The notes: a model not told the origin generated them from the letters alone. A stretch of 64,000 bases of DNA from Glebionis coronaria (GCA_025667525.1 CM046882.1:19232488-19296487); one strand, 5' to 3'; counted from the stretch's first letter, positions 33,167-45,190 are shown. Program-made: numbers and translations.

Positions 33167-33716
33167 TAGTTTTTAGGAATGTGTGGAAATTTGGCTTGCC
33201 ATTTGTTAGGCCATTTTGTATATCTGCCAATCCACATTAGTGATCCTGACATGTAGTTAACTATGACAAACTTGTTGTATTGGCTGGCCAAATGTTAGGT
33301 TGTTTTGTATATCTGCCAATTATGTAACTCTTTCCTGGTACATGTAACCAGTATGAACAAGAAATGTTAACAATCTTATTTGTATTATGAATCTTATTAA
33401 TGTTAATGGTTTATGTATCAAAAACCTTTGTTGTATTATGACATTTATTAATTTTAAGCTTAAAAACACAAGTAAAGGAAATGTTACTTCATATTAAACA
33501 TAATGTTACCCTTACAACATCCAACAAAAGATACAACAAAAGATCAACAAAGACCTAAACAGGAACATAACAACCATCATTAGCCAACAAAAGATACAAC
33601 AAAAGACAACAAAGACCTAAAAGAACCTAACAACCATCATGTTAACAATCACAACAATCATAACCCTATTGTAGAATCTAGATCGGACTGTTGATTCTGA
33701 AGTAGAGCAAGCTGTT
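33167..33716. other. MULE internal region, convergent gene ends
   Basis: Non-coding AT-rich DNA between the transposase-like gene and the Athila insertion. It has direct repeats of ATCTGCCAAT with surrounding bases (near 33225 and 33310) and of CAACAAAAGA(T/C)ACAACAAA. Both convergent genes probably end here. CTGTT at 33712-33716 is the left Athila target duplication. Confidence 0.6.
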
Positions 33717-35155
33717 TGATACAAGGTTTTGCAACGGGTTCAAAATATAATTCTCGGAATCCTCTCGAATTGATCTCAGTTAAAAGTGGAATGATTTGTT
33801 CTTGGTGACAAAAAGTGGATTTGGTTTTCTATTCTACTAAACAGGTAAGGGAATAAAATGATAATGATAATGATATAAACTTAAAACAAGCAACCAATAA
33901 AAAGCAAAACTTGAATTAATACCGGAAAAATATTCTTACTGAAAAATGGTCTATGCGGAATGTAACACCATTCGGAAAGTTCCCCTATGCGGAATGTTGC
34001 TCTATTCGGAATGTAAGATGCTATTCGGAAAGATTGCTATGCGGAATAAAAAGCTCAATTCGGAAAACTTTCCCTATGCGGAAAGTAGGTTCTATGCGGA
34101 AACATATGGCTATTCGGAAAAACTGGCTTATGCGGAATAAAATATCTCTATGCGGAAAATCATAGTCTATGCGGAATAATTGAGGTATTCCGAGTAAGAG
34201 AAAGTTAACACCCCTATTCGGAATATCCAATATTCCGAATAAGGGAAATGAGAAATTGCCTATTCGGAAAAATGAGCTCTGTTCGGAAAGTCTGGGCACG
34301 AAGAACAGTAACAGCAATGAATGAACAGGGGAAACGGATTTTACTCAAAATCAAACTGAATACTCAAAGAGGTTTTACCAAAATAAACATAAATCAGTTA
34401 AATACCATAAGAAACAAATCCCACCAATAAAAACACTAAATCAACAACTTTTTAAGATCAAACTAGAATCAAATAAAAACTTAAGAACTTGCAATAGATG
34501 ATGATGAAGAACAAGATGAATGAAAAGATGGAATAGATTGATTAATGTAAAAGTAACAAGGTTAATGATTAAGGATTACAAGATTGAAAGAAAAAGATGA
34601 AAATCACCAAACTCCCTAATGGAGTTGGTTAAGAAACGAACCAACAAGAACTGGAAAAAAAGAAAAATGAACTAACTCCCTAATTGTGTGAAGGGAGTAT
34701 CTATTTATACTCCTAGTGGTTGGTTGGTGAGTGGGCTTTCTCCCTTTCTTCTTGTCTTCTCGTCTTTTCAGAAAAGTTGACGTTTTCGATTCTGATTCGG
34801 GATTTGTCGTCGATTAAATCCAACTCGTCTTTTAATTTCTTCGTTAAATAGACTCGAGTTTCTTCGACTTATGAAAATCTTCCGTCTTTAGTCCTTTTCT
34901 TCGATAAATCTTCGAATAGGCCCAGTGACTTCAAATCTTTTGCATCTCTTGGACAATAGACTTTATCTTGAGTCTTTTTCCTTGATAAATCCCGTGCAAT
35001 TCCCATGTTTTCTTTAATATTTATCCGGTTAGCTCTGAAAACACAATAAACACAAAAACCACGCATAATTCCAAACAAATGATATTAAATACGTGTTTTG
35101 GTCTAGTTTTAGTCCGAATTAAGTGGTAAAAGGATGGGTGTTTACACACCTATCA
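33717..35155 (-). repeat. Athila 3' LTR
   Basis: 1,439 bp. Includes a cluster of about sixteen TAT(G/T)CGGAA motifs at 33948-34285. Confidence 0.94.
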
Positions 35156-37063
35156 AATCCCCTACACTTAACCATTGCCATGCCCTCATGCAATGCTTAG
35201 TGATAAAGCAATTTTTACATTTTTCTCATAATCAATCAACCTTGGCCTTATTTAAACTCTACTAAACAACAATTAAAATACTAAGAGAACTTAAAACTTT
35301 TAAAATAAACAAAAGGATGGGAATAACTTGTAAAGAAATCAAGGACTTACATTAGGGCTTTGGTGTTGCGAAGATTTATCACCCTCAAGTTTCACGTTCC
35401 CCAAACTAAGCTTAAAAACGAGATCATTGTTATTATAAGTTAGTAAATCAAACACTTACACACATGGCTTAATTAAATGCTTAAACTCCCTTATTCCTAG
35501 GTGTATCTCTTATATTTTATTTTTGTCTTAGAATGATCATGAAGATGCATTTTTGGACTTATTTCGATAGTTTATTTAGGCTGAAAGCAAAGTAGGACGA
35601 TTTGATCAATAGTTAGCTAAAGGACAAAATCTCTTAAAACTGCTTCTCGGGATATCAAAAAGTTCATATCTTGGCATAACTTGGTTCACGATTTGAGACC
35701 TTTCTCGGGCCGATATTTGGCATGTACTTCATACTTCATATCTTCGAGAGACGTTCTTGAGATAATGGTCTTCTCATCATAATAGAGTTTTCTTCACTTG
35801 GAGACTTTTGAGGGGTACTCCAACTTTGTTGACCACGACTTCATGATTATTTCTTCAATCTCTAATTGGGATTTTGAGATACAACGATCCGCCTCCTTTT
35901 CGGACTTGGATCTATTTATCCTCATACCTTGTTAGGGTCTTTTCGGATAGACTTCTCCATGATCTTTATGGGAGTTGATTGCTTTTCGTCGTGAGTCTTG
36001 ATCCTTCATATTGACTTTAGGAATAATGCTTTTCACATCACTTTGGATCTTCAGCAATAAAATTGAATCCTCATGCCTTGTTAGGGCCTTTTCGGACTCG
36101 CCAATCTTCGCGCCCCGCTTCATAAGTTATGCCTTGGCTATGAACTCTTATCATTACCGAGCAACTTTTAAACGATCTTGGGCTAGAAGCTAAGTAACTT
36201 TTCAAATCGTAAGACCTTACTTATTGCAGATAAATTATTAGCAAGTGATGGGAGAATAGGCAAATAATTACACCAAGTGAGCTTGCGCAAGAATACCGAC
36301 TTATAATTGGCTCTATCATTTCTCGTCCTCCACAATTTAAAATCTCAAGTAATGAGACTTGTGGACACTTAGCCTAATAAACCAATTGAGGTCTACATGG
36401 TTAAGGATACTAGCTAGAATAAACTTGGATAAGTCTATTCGGGTTGAGTCAAAATAAACGCAACGGGCCTAATATGTCAAAGATATCTAAACTAGCTACA
36501 ACACTTTATTAATATTTTTGACTTTATTGCGGAATATATACATATGAAAGCAATGATAAAAATTTAAAAATTACGACTAAATGGCCAAAGTTAATAAAAA
36601 TTTGAAAAATGTTGAAAAATAGGATTTTCCGGTTAAATGAAGGCATTTTAATGGAAAAGTCCACTTAAAACTTCGATAGAAGTCTCCCCTACACTTAAGA
36701 TAAACATTGTCCTCAATGTTTAAGCATGTGGGAAAAGTCTCCCCTACACTGATGACATTGTGCACGTTGGTTAACTCAAGTTAAGGAAGAGACGACTAAA
36801 GTGATCAATTTCAAATGTGAGTATGAAGAAAATTGAATCACGATAGTTGAGAGATAGAACCGGATTTCGGATAACACGGGAGCACGGTTCTTCAAAGATT
36901 TCCAAGATTGCATTTATCCCTGTAATCACATCACCACACAAACACAAATGACCAAAATAGGTCATCCCCTACACTTAGGGGGTTAAAGGGATAGATACTC
37001 GGGTTGCCTCCCGAGGAGCGCTTGTTTTTTATAACCGAGTCACGAGCCTGACTTGACCCAAAA
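35156..37063 (-). other. Athila 3' non-coding region with repeated polypurine-like motifs
   Basis: There is no long frame here, so no envelope-like gene is preserved. On the minus strand the motif (T/C)TAAGTGTAGGGGA occurs next to the LTR (35156-35170) and again at 36684-36698, 36739-36750 (variant) and 36964-36977. The copy next to the LTR is the presumed polypurine tract; the others may be duplicates of it. Confidence 0.65.
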
Positions 37064-40000
37064 TTAGTTCATGGGGAACGTGGTGAGGGATGGAATCACC
37101 TCGTGAGAGGTGTCCTCACCAAAGTACAACTTCACTCGTTGGCCATTCACTTTAAAATTCGGTCCATTAGGTTGAGCGAGCTCGAGAGTACCATATGGAA
37201 AAATTTGGGCAATGGTGAATGGGCCGGACCAACGAGATTTGAGCTTGCCCGAAAAGATTTTCAACCGAGAGTTAAAAAGTAAAACCTTGTCTCCAACATG
37301 GAACTCTCGGTTTTTGATCTTGGAGTCGTGAATGAGCTTAGTCCTTTCCTTATAGATCAAAGAATTTTCATAAGCCTCATTCCGAAGTTCATTCAGCTCA
37401 TTGAGTTGGATCTTGCGTAGGTCACCGGCTTTGTTTATATCAAAATTAGCCCACTTCAAGGCCCAATAGGCCTTGTGCTCCAACTCAATGGGGAGGTGGC
37501 ACGCTTTCCCGTACACAAGACGATAAGGCGTACAGCCGATCGGGGTCTTGTAAGCAGTACGGAAAGCCCACAAAGCATCATCGAGTTTATCAGCCCATGC
37601 GGCACGATGCTCTCCCACGGTCCTTTCAAGAATTCGCTTAAGACCTCGGTTTGATATTTCAGCCTGGCCATTAGTTTGTGGGTGGTAGGCTGTGGAAAGA
37701 CGATGATTTACACCGTACTTAGCCATGACTCTAGCAAATTGGTCATTGCAGAAATGAGTCCCACGATCACTAATAATGGCACGAGGCACACCGAATCTAG
37801 CGAAAAGAGCTTTCAAAAAGTTACAAACCACCCTTGCGTCATTAGTAGGTAAAGCTTTGGCTTCAACCCACTTTGAAACGTAGTCAACGGCTACAAGGAT
37901 GTATTTGTTTCCTTTAGAGGATGAGAATGGCCCCATAAAGTCGATACCCCAAACATCAAAAATTTCACACTCTTGAATGAAATTCTGAGGCATCTCGTCT
38001 TTATGTGTGATTTTGCCTTGCTTTTGGCAAACATCACATATTTTGACCATATCGTGAGCATCACGGTATATGGAGGGCCAATAAAATCCCGAATCAAACA
38101 CTTTTTTAGCGGTGTAGTTGGGACCAAAGTGACCACCGGTGGGTCCTTTGTGGCAAGCATCAAGGATGTCAGACGCTGCCGGTCCATCAACACATCGGCG
38201 AATAATCAGGTCAGCACATTGTTTGAATAGGTAAGGGTCGTCCCAAAAGTAAGTCTTAATGTCGGTGAAAAACTTCTTCTTTTGGTGGGACGTCAACCCT
38301 TCCTTGAGAATTCCACCCGCCAAGTAGTTTGCAAAGTCCGTAAACCACGGGGTTTCATTCGGCTTCGAGTTTATAGACATTAAGGTCTCCAGGGGAAAAG
38401 AATCATTGATTTCTTTGGTCGGATGATCCCCTTGGTATGGATCCTCAAGTCTACTAAGATGGTCCGCGGCTAGGTTTTCTGCTCCTTTTTTATCGCGGAT
38501 TTCGATTTTAAATTCCTGGAGCAGCAAAACCCAGCGAAGAAGTCTTGGTTTGGAATCTTGCTTTGTCAACAAGTACTTCAGCGCGGAATGATCGGTATAC
38601 ACGATGGTGGTGGAAAGGACAAGATAGGGGCGGAATTTTTCAAAAGCATAGACAACGGCTAAAAGCTCTTTTTCGGTTGTCGTATAATGCAATTGTGCCC
38701 CTGTCATTGTCTTGCTAGCGTAATGGATCGGTTGGAAGTGTTTGTTCACTCTTTGTCCAAGAACCGCTCCAATAGCAAAATCACTAGCATCGCACATCAA
38801 CTCAAAAGGCAGTTCCCAATTAGGGGTAACTAAGACTGGTGCCTTAGTTAGCTTATCCTTAAGCGAGTTGAAGGCTTCAAGGCACTCTTTGGAGAAGATA
38901 AAAGGAGTATCTTTTTCCAAGAGGTGGGTCATCGGGCGAGCGATTTGAGAGAAATCTTTGATGAATCGACGGTAGAAGCCCGCATGACCCAGGAAACTTC
39001 TCACACCCTTCACAGTTGAAGGTGGAGGCAATTTTGCTATAACATCGACTTTAGCACGGTCTACTTCAAGACCGGCTTTCGAGATCTTATGTCCAAGCAC
39101 GACGCCTTCTTTTACCATAAAATGGCATTTTTCCCAATTTAGAACAAGGCGAGTGTCTTCGCACCGCTTTAGCATACGTTCTAAATTGGCAAGGCAAGAA
39201 GAGAATGAATCCCCGAAGACCGAGAAATCATCCATGAAGACTTCCATGGTTTGTTCAACCATGTCATGGAAGATAGCTAACATACACCTTTGGAAAGTCC
39301 CAGGCGCATTACATAAGCCAAAAGGCATTCTTTTGTAAGCGAAAGTGCCATAGGGACAAGTGAATGTAGTCTTCTCTTGATCTTGGGGATCGATGGGTAT
39401 TTGGAAATAACCCGAGAAACCATCAAGAAAGCAGTAATATTCATTACCGGCTAATCGTTCAAGCATTTGGTCCATGAAAGGTAGAGGGAAATGATCCTTT
39501 CTCGTGGCATCATTGAGTTTGCGGTAGTCTATACAAACTCTCCACCCAGTAACGAGACGAGTGGGAATCAACTCGTTGTGTTCATTGGGAACAACGGTTA
39601 TTCCGCCCTTCTTGGGCACACAATGGATTGGACTAACCCACGGTGAATCCGAAATAGGGTATATCATACCCGCATCAAGAAGTTTGATAACCTCTGTTTT
39701 GATGACTTCATGAATTTTTGGATTCACCCTTCGTTGGCTTTGAATAGTGGGCTTAAAGTCGTCCTCCATGAGAATTTTGTGTGTGCAGAAGTGAGGATCA
39801 ATTCCACGAATATCCGAAATCTTCCAAGCAATAGCCTTCTTATGATCTTTCAGCACGGCGACGAGGCGAGTCTTCTCTTCATCTTTCAAATCCTTCGTAA
39901 TAATGACGGGCGACTTTTTGTTGTCGTCAAGGAACACGTACTCGAGATGTGGCGGCAACTCCTTAAGTTCCAAATCCGGAGGATTTTCGACGGGAGGCGT

Positions 40001-42739
40001 TTGCAAAGTCGTGGCATCGATAGCAATGACCGTGGGAGATGGAGGTGAAGGATTGTCTTCAGTGAGAAGATTGTCAAAGAAATTCATGTCTTCATCCCCC
40101 TCGGTGGGAGAATCATTAGTAGCTAAATTCGCATCTCCCATGGTAGCTTCAAGATTGTTCCAGAATAAATCACTATCTCCAAATAGAGACAACGATGAAT
40201 CAATAGAGGACACGGTCTCAACATTGGGAAGAGAGGTAGGAATACTTTTGCAAGCATCATTAAAGTGTTCTTCACAAGCCTCATCAAGAACGTCAATACA
40301 ATTAACGCTCTCATATGAATAAGGCTGTTTAGACAACTTTCCCATGTTGAAGACTACTTTATCGTCACCCACTCTCATGATAAGCTCACCGGCTTCAACA
40401 TCAATGAGAGTGCGACCGGTCCTTAAGAATGGACGACCAACAATAAGTGGCACACGGGGGTCCATCTCGTAGTCGACGACAACAAAATCAGCAGGAAAGG
40501 TGAATTTGTCGACTCCTACAATGACGTCTTCGGCTATCCCCACTGGATAAGCAACCGTACGGTTGGCCAATTCCAAAGTCATCTTGGTGGGGACTAGCTC
40601 TGGGAGAGATAATTGCTTCCAAACACTTAGAGGCATGAGATTAATACTGGCACCTAGATCTGCTAGGGCCATGCAATTCTCTACTCCCGGGAAATTGCAA
40701 GGGATAAGAAAACGACCCGGATCACCAAGCTTGGTTGGCAATTTCCTTAAGAGCACTGCAGAGCAGTTCTCATTAAGTTGGGTGTTGGCAATATCGAGGA
40801 GCTTTTCCTTGTCGCTCAAAAGATCTTTAAACATTTTAGCATACTTGGGCATGTGAGCGAGAGCCTCAGCGAAGGAGATATTGAAATTCAGTTGTTTGAA
40901 CATTTTAAGGAAATTCGAAACCTGAATATCATCCTTGCTCTTTTGCTTCTCTTTTCTCAACCTTGAAGGATAAGGTATATTGGAAGAAGAGGAAGGCTTT
41001 AAAGGAATAGGATCACTCACAACCACGGGTGGGGGAGGGGTAGAAGGAAGAGGTGGAGAAATTGGGGAAGGAGAAGGAATAGGAGCAGGTGACTCGTTCT
41101 CCTTAGTCACAACCACCGGTGGGGGTATAGGAAGCTCGGGTTCCTTGGTACCTTTGCCACTTCGAGTGGTGATTGCTTTCATCTCCCCTCTTGGGTTCGC
41201 AACGGTGTTACTCGGAAGAGTACCCGAAGAAGAGGGTTGATTACCATTGAAGAAACTAGCCATCATGTTCCTCAGATCATTCGTTTGGGTATCCAACGTA
41301 TTTCTCATGTCAGCTCTCAAATCATTTCCTTGCTTGACCAAGTCGGCTTTCAGGTTGAGCACTTCTCTCTGAAGATTTCCCACTATCGCATCGTTAGTCC
41401 TCATATAAGTTTCCACTTCTTGGTGAAGAGCGGTGGGTTGGTTGGGAGGAGCATTGTATGCAGGTGGTTGGTAAGCAGGTTGTTGGTAGACTTGATTGTT
41501 GCGTTGAGGTGGTTGTTGTTGCTTGTGAGGTGGGATGTATGGTTGTCGAGGTTGTTGTTGTTGTTGAGTAGGGCGGTTAAGGTTTTGTTGTTGGTTTGGG
41601 TTGGTAGGAGGGAAACCAGGTGGTGAAAGATAGTTGTTTGATCGATAGCTAAGCAAGTTACGGTCACCTTGAGGTCTAGCTTGATAAGCAGGTTGTTGGT
41701 AGGTGCCATATGCCGCATTCACATTCTCAGCAGGGTAATCTTGGGTGGCGGTACAAGTTGTGTAAGAGTGGGGACCACCGCATATCTCACAAGGTTGGCT
41801 GACAGCGTTCACTTGTGCATTTTTGGCGTTGTTGCTGTTGTTGTTGCTGACGGTGTGGGTGACAAGCGATTCAAGAAGCGTGGTGATTTTGTCTAATCGC
41901 CTGTCGCTGTCATTAGTGCTAGCACTAGCAACATTGGTCCTAACACTCTTGGTTTGCACACGAGATTTATTCTCAATGATGTCCCAAGCAGCATTGGAAG
42001 TCTTAGCCAATAAATTACCCCCTGAGGCACTATTCAGTGAATCTTGGTCACTCATGCTTAAACCATTGTAAAAAGTATTAATTTGATGTACTTTGGTAAA
42101 ACCATGTTGTGGGCATTTTCTTAAAAGATCTTTAAAACGATCCCAAGATTCACTGAATGACTCATCGTACTTTTGTTCAAAGTTTATAATCTCATTCCGC
42201 AAAGCGGTAGTACGAGAGGGTGGAAAAAAGTAATTGATGAACTTTGTTTCCAAATCCGTCCACGAGAGAATACTCTGTGGCGGTTCCTTAGCAAGCCAAT
42301 GCCGGGCTTGTCCCTCTAAAGAAAAGGGAAAAAGTTGTAACCTTATAACCTCCTGTGAAACTCCATTGAATTTGACCGTGTTGGTGAGTTGTAGAAATCT
42401 CTTGATGTGGTCGTGTGGATCATCAATGGTGCGTCCCAAGAATGGTTGAGCTGAGACCATCTGGATAAAGCCTGACTTTAGCTCGAAATTGTTGGCGGCA
42501 ATTGGTGGTATAACAATTGGATCCGTATTGCCATCGACATGAGCTTGCAGCAATTCAATCATTGGCCGATTATCCGGAAGGTGCTCATTGTTGTTGTTAT
42601 TATTCATGTTGTTGAAAGGCGGGTTGTTGTGGTTATTATTGTTGTTCGGAGGTGGTATGTTATTGTTGTTTTGTACACCAGCCATGTCTAAGTTATCGAG
42701 AGGCTCGGGCTCTTGATAAGACGTGGATCGAGTGCGCAT
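37064..42739 (-). CDS. Athila gag-pol polyprotein
   Basis: One frame of 1,891 codons from ATG 42739 ([14 protein letters not shown]). The N-terminus is N/P-rich, then comes the Athila/Tat-type gag core ([35 protein letters not shown]). A single Cys/His motif [13 protein letters not shown] lies near residue 320. The aspartic protease [11 protein letters not shown] is near 690, reverse transcriptase with [10 protein letters not shown] near 1170, RNase H ([26 protein letters not shown]), an integrase zinc region near 1528 ([20 protein letters not shown]), and the integrase core ([24 protein letters not shown]) from about 1600. All catalytic motifs are present and no stop is seen. It encodes the machinery for retrotransposition and may be functional. 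Confidence 0.96.
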   Translation of the reverse strand: MRTRSTSYQEPEPLDNLDMAGVQNNNNIPPPNNNNNHNNPPFNNMNNNNNNEHLPDNRPMIELLQAHVDGNTDPIVIPPIAANNFELKSGFIQMVSAQPFLGRTIDDPHDHIKRFLQLTNTVKFNGVSQEVIRLQLFPFSLEGQARHWLAKEPPQSILSWTDLETKFINYFFPPSRTTALRNEIINFEQKYDESFSESWDRFKDLLRKCPQHGFTKVHQINTFYNGLSMSDQDSLNSASGGNLLAKTSNAAWDIIENKSRVQTKSVRTNVASASTNDSDRRLDKITTLLESLVTHTVSNNNSNNAKNAQVNAVSQPCEICGGPHSYTTCTATQDYPAENVNAAYGTYQQPAYQARPQGDRNLLSYRSNNYLSPPGFPPTNPNQQQNLNRPTQQQQQPRQPYIPPHKQQQPPQRNNQVYQQPAYQPPAYNAPPNQPTALHQEVETYMRTNDAIVGNLQREVLNLKADLVKQGNDLRADMRNTLDTQTNDLRNMMASFFNGNQPSSSGTLPSNTVANPRGEMKAITTRSGKGTKEPELPIPPPVVVTKENESPAPIPSPSPISPPLPSTPPPPVVVSDPIPLKPSSSSNIPYPSRLRKEKQKSKDDIQVSNFLKMFKQLNFNISFAEALAHMPKYAKMFKDLLSDKEKLLDIANTQLNENCSAVLLRKLPTKLGDPGRFLIPCNFPGVENCMALADLGASINLMPLSVWKQLSLPELVPTKMTLELANRTVAYPVGIAEDVIVGVDKFTFPADFVVVDYEMDPRVPLIVGRPFLRTGRTLIDVEAGELIMRVGDDKVVFNMGKLSKQPYSYESVNCIDVLDEACEEHFNDACKSIPTSLPNVETVSSIDSSLSLFGDSDLFWNNLEATMGDANLATNDSPTEGDEDMNFFDNLLTEDNPSPPSPTVIAIDATTLQTPPVENPPDLELKELPPHLEYVFLDDNKKSPVIITKDLKDEEKTRLVAVLKDHKKAIAWKISDIRGIDPHFCTHKILMEDDFKPTIQSQRRVNPKIHEVIKTEVIKLLDAGMIYPISDSPWVSPIHCVPKKGGITVVPNEHNELIPTRLVTGWRVCIDYRKLNDATRKDHFPLPFMDQMLERLAGNEYYCFLDGFSGYFQIPIDPQDQEKTTFTCPYGTFAYKRMPFGLCNAPGTFQRCMLAIFHDMVEQTMEVFMDDFSVFGDSFSSCLANLERMLKRCEDTRLVLNWEKCHFMVKEGVVLGHKISKAGLEVDRAKVDVIAKLPPPSTVKGVRSFLGHAGFYRRFIKDFSQIARPMTHLLEKDTPFIFSKECLEAFNSLKDKLTKAPVLVTPNWELPFELMCDASDFAIGAVLGQRVNKHFQPIHYASKTMTGAQLHYTTTEKELLAVVYAFEKFRPYLVLSTTIVYTDHSALKYLLTKQDSKPRLLRWVLLLQEFKIEIRDKKGAENLAADHLSRLEDPYQGDHPTKEINDSFPLETLMSINSKPNETPWFTDFANYLAGGILKEGLTSHQKKKFFTDIKTYFWDDPYLFKQCADLIIRRCVDGPAASDILDACHKGPTGGHFGPNYTAKKVFDSGFYWPSIYRDAHDMVKICDVCQKQGKITHKDEMPQNFIQECEIFDVWGIDFMGPFSSSKGNKYILVAVDYVSKWVEAKALPTNDARVVCNFLKALFARFGVPRAIISDRGTHFCNDQFARVMAKYGVNHRLSTAYHPQTNGQAEISNRGLKRILERTVGEHRAAWADKLDDALWAFRTAYKTPIGCTPYRLVYGKACHLPIELEHKAYWALKWANFDINKAGDLRKIQLNELNELRNEAYENSLIYKERTKLIHDSKIKNREFHVGDKVLLFNSRLKIFSGKLKSRWSGPFTIAQIFPYGTLELAQPNGPNFKVNGQRVKLYFGEDTSHEVIPSLTTFPMN

Positions 42740-42924
42740 ACACCTGCAAAAGAACGAACAAAGAAAAACAAAGCAAAAATATTTTTGGTTTTTATGTTTT
42801 TTACTTTTTAGGATTTTTGAAAATTTTTTATGAAAAAGTAACGTTCACGGGGAACGGATCCCAAAATCCAAGTTCTCACAAAAAACTTTTGATCTTAACG
42901 AGAGGAGCCGGCAGCGGCGCCATT
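42740..42924 (-). other. Athila leader and primer binding site
   Basis: Leader between the 5' LTR and the gag start. At 42908-42922 the minus strand reads TGGCGCCGCTGCCGG, 2 bp inside the LTR. It matches the Asp tRNA-type primer site of Athila elements except for what looks like one base. Confidence 0.8.
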
Positions 42925-44356
42925 TGATACAAGGTTTTGCAACGGGTTCAAAATATAATTCTCGGAATCCTCTCGAATTGATCTCAGTTAAAAGTGGAAT
43001 GATTTGTTCTTGGTGACAAAAAGTGGATTTGGTTTTCTATTCTACTAAACAGGTAAGGGAATAAAATGATAATGATAATAACTTAAAACAAGCAACCAAT
43101 AAAAAGCAAAACTTGAATTAATACCGGAAAATATTCTTACTGAAAAATGGTCTATGCGGAATGTAACACCATTCGGAAAGTTCCCCTATGCGGAATGTTG
43201 CTCTATTCGGAATGTAAGATGCTATTCGGAAAGATTGCTATGCGGAATAAAAAGCTCAATTCGGAAAACTTGCCCTATGCGGAAAGTAGGTTCTATGCGG
43301 AAACATATGGCTATTCGGAAAAACTGGCTTATGCGGAATAAAATATCTCTATGCGGAAAATCATAGTCTATGCGGAATAATTGAGGTATTCCGAGTAAGA
43401 GAAAGTTAACACCCCTATTCGGAATATCCAATATTCCGAATAAGGGAAATGAGAAATTGCCTATTCGGAAAAATGAGCTCTGTTCGGAAAGTCTGGACAC
43501 GAAGAACAGTAACAGCAATGAATGAACAGGGGACACGGATTTTACTCAAAATCAAACTGAATACTCAAAGAGGTTTTACCAAAATAAACACAAATCAGTT
43601 AAATACCATAAGAAACAAATCCCACCAATAAAAACACTAAATCAACAACTTTTTAAGATCAAACTAGAATCAAATAAAAACTTAAGAACTTGCAATAGAT
43701 GATGATGAAGAACAAGATGAATGAAAAGATGGAATAGATTGATTAATGTAAAAGTAACAAGGTTAATGATTAAGGATTACAAGATTGAAAGAAAAAGATG
43801 AAAATCACCAAACTCCCTAATGGAGTTGGTTAAGAAACGAACCAACAAGAACTGGAAAAAAATAAAAATGAACTAACTCCCTAATTGTGTGAAGGGAGTA
43901 TCTATTTATACTCCTAGTGGTTGGTTGGTGAGTGGGCTTTCTCCCTTTCTTCTTGTCTTCTCGTCTTTTCAGAAAAGTTGACGTTTTCGATTCTGATTCG
44001 GGATTTGTCGTCGATTAAATCCAACTCGTCTTTTAATTTCTTCGTTAAATAGACTCGAGTTTCTTCGACTTATGAAAATCTTCCGTCTTTAGTCTTTTTC
44101 TTCGATAAATCTTCGAATAGGCCCAGTGACTTCAAATCTTTTGCATCTCTTGGACAATAGACTTTATCTTGAGTCTTTTTCCTTGATAAATCCCGTGCAA
44201 TTCCCATGTTTTCTTTAATATTTATCCGGTTAGCTCAGAAAACACAATAAACACAAAAACCACGCATAATTCCAAACAAATGATATTAAATACGTGTTTT
44301 GGTCTAGTTTTAGTCCGAATTAAGTGGTAAAAGGATGGGTGTTTACACACCTATCA
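42925..44356 (-). repeat. Athila 5' LTR
   Basis: 1,432 bp, paired with 33717-35155. Carries a TATA box on the minus strand near 43902-43911. Confidence 0.94.
43902..43911 (-). promoter_or_regulatory. TATA box in Athila 5' LTR
   Basis: The minus strand reads GTATAAATAG, a strong TATA consensus inside the 5' LTR, with the right orientation for the gag-pol transcript. The transcription start is not determinable. Confidence 0.6.
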
Positions 44357-44359
44357 CTG

Positions 44360-44593
44360 TTATTGTGCATTTACTAACTGAACATGATTTTGATACATCC
44401 TAGCTTGATACCAACAATTTGGCAATGGAGCATCAATCCATCTGAAGAAATTGCAATTCCTTGTTGGATCCAAGTAATTAGGGCAACCAAGAAACCTTCT
44501 TGCTGGGTTATTCTGGGTCCATGAGGTTTGCAAGTTTGCTGGATCACCACACCCACAAAGTATGTTAATATTTTGATTGATGTTGTGATTCAT
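44360..44593 (-). CDS. GRF-type zinc-finger protein carried by the MULE
   Basis: Frame of 77 codons from ATG 44593. It encodes a GRF zinc finger: CGCGDPANLQTSW, RRFLGCPNY, then NCNFFRWIDAPL. This gives the family's CxC, C and C ligands with the G-R-F-x-G-C core (here RRFLGC). GRF fingers bind single-stranded nucleic acid in enzymes such as TopoIII and NEIL3, and small GRF proteins are frequent in plant genomes. It lies about 210 bp inside the right TIR and converges with the transposase-like gene, so it is a second element-encoded gene, analogous in position to mudrB. The stop codon lies at the Athila insertion point. Before that insertion, 18 more in-frame codons followed the TAA. Confidence 0.78.
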   Translation of the reverse strand: MNHNINQNINILCGCGDPANLQTSWTQNNPARRFLGCPNYLDPTRNCNFFRWIDAPLPNCWYQARMYQNHVQLVNAQ

Positions 44594-44804
44594 TGTGGTT
44601 CTTGAAAAACCCTAATTTTTTTGGATAAAATGAAGTGTGAGATGAAGAAGATAAACAATGGACTGAATTTGGGGTTTTTTAAAAGAAAGGAAGTAGTGAA
44701 AATCCAACGTGGCAAGGGTAAAAATGGTTTAGCCGGTTACCAGTCCACAAAGTAACCTAACCATAAGGTTCATGAATCGTTAGTAACTAGTATGAACAAC
44801 CTGT

Positions 44805-44895
44805 TTACTTAAGTAACTTGAATGAACAAAATGAAACGTTGTTACTTTAGGCACACATTTTTAGAAACGTTAGTTACCTAGCTATGTATTAACCC
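44805..44895 (-). repeat. MULE right terminal inverted repeat
   Basis: Inverted complement of 30242-30332 with two mismatches, followed by TATTGGTAA at 44896-44904. Confidence 0.95.
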
Positions 44896-45056
44896 TATTG
44901 GTAAACCATAATGTAGTTTTCTCCGCTTCCCTAACCCCATTCCCAAATATGTAAAGAAATCATGCTTACACGATGCGAATTAATTGATATAAGGTGATGC
45001 ATATTATTGTTGGTTCTTTTTAGTCTCTTGTGTCTCTCGTGTTTACTACCTGGCGT

Positions 45057-45190
45057 CTTATGGCCTAATGGTCAGCTACAGTCACAGGATCCCGTTCCGC
45101 CGGTTAGAACGCGTACATCTTAGTTAAAGACATAGCCCTCGATGACCTAAACAGGAAAAACCTATGCACACTTCTGCACATAACAACAAA
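45057..45190 (+). repeat. Possible tRNA-derived SINE remnant
   Basis: TGGCCTAATGGTCAGC resembles a pol III A box (TRGCNNARYGG). About 35 bp later GGTTAGAACGC weakly resembles a B box. No clear tail or target duplication was found. Confidence 0.25.

Larger units (their letters stand above)
33717..44356 (-). mobile_element. Full-length Athila-type Ty3/gypsy retrotransposon nested in the MULE
   Basis: LTRs of 1,439 bp (33717-35155) and 1,432 bp (42925-44356) begin TGATA and end TATCA. The target duplication CTGTT lies at 33712-33716 and 44357-44361. The two LTRs differ by a few small indels and about nine substitutions that I can see, so the insertion is older than the two Copia elements but still young. 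The primer site is of the Asp tRNA type used by Athila elements, and a single intact gag-pol frame of 1,891 codons runs on the minus strand. About 1.9 kb between pol and the 3' LTR, where Athila relatives may carry an envelope-like frame, holds no such ORF. Confidence 0.96.
30242..44895. mobile_element. Mutator-like element (MULE) with nested Athila
   Basis: Terminal inverted repeats of 91 bp (30242-30332 and 44805-44895) differ at two positions. They are flanked by a perfect 9-bp target duplication TATTGGTAA (30233-30241, 44896-44904), the size typical of Mutator elements. Further inside, a shared TGGTAACCGGCTAA motif suggests a longer, decayed TIR. Total length is 14,654 bp, of which 10,640 bp is a later Athila insertion, leaving an original element of about 4.0 kb. 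It carries a transposase-derived gene on the plus strand and a GRF zinc-finger gene on the minus strand. The transposase lacks its catalytic core, so the element is non-autonomous. Confidence 0.95.

Noticed and set aside
33946..34317. Frames of repeated MRNV/AECNTIRK-like peptides in the Athila LTR
   Set aside because: They come from the TAT(G/T)CGGAA motif array read as protein; both frames and strands are open, as expected for a repeat.
35932..36965. Possible envelope-like gene of the Athila element
   Set aside because: The region between pol and the 3' LTR has only frames of about 60 codons without signal peptide or membrane segments.
39710..42071. Plus-strand frames of 80-140 codons inside the Athila gag-pol region
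   Set aside because: Antisense to a strongly conserved polyprotein with low-complexity Q/N-rich gag; no start or promoter evidence.
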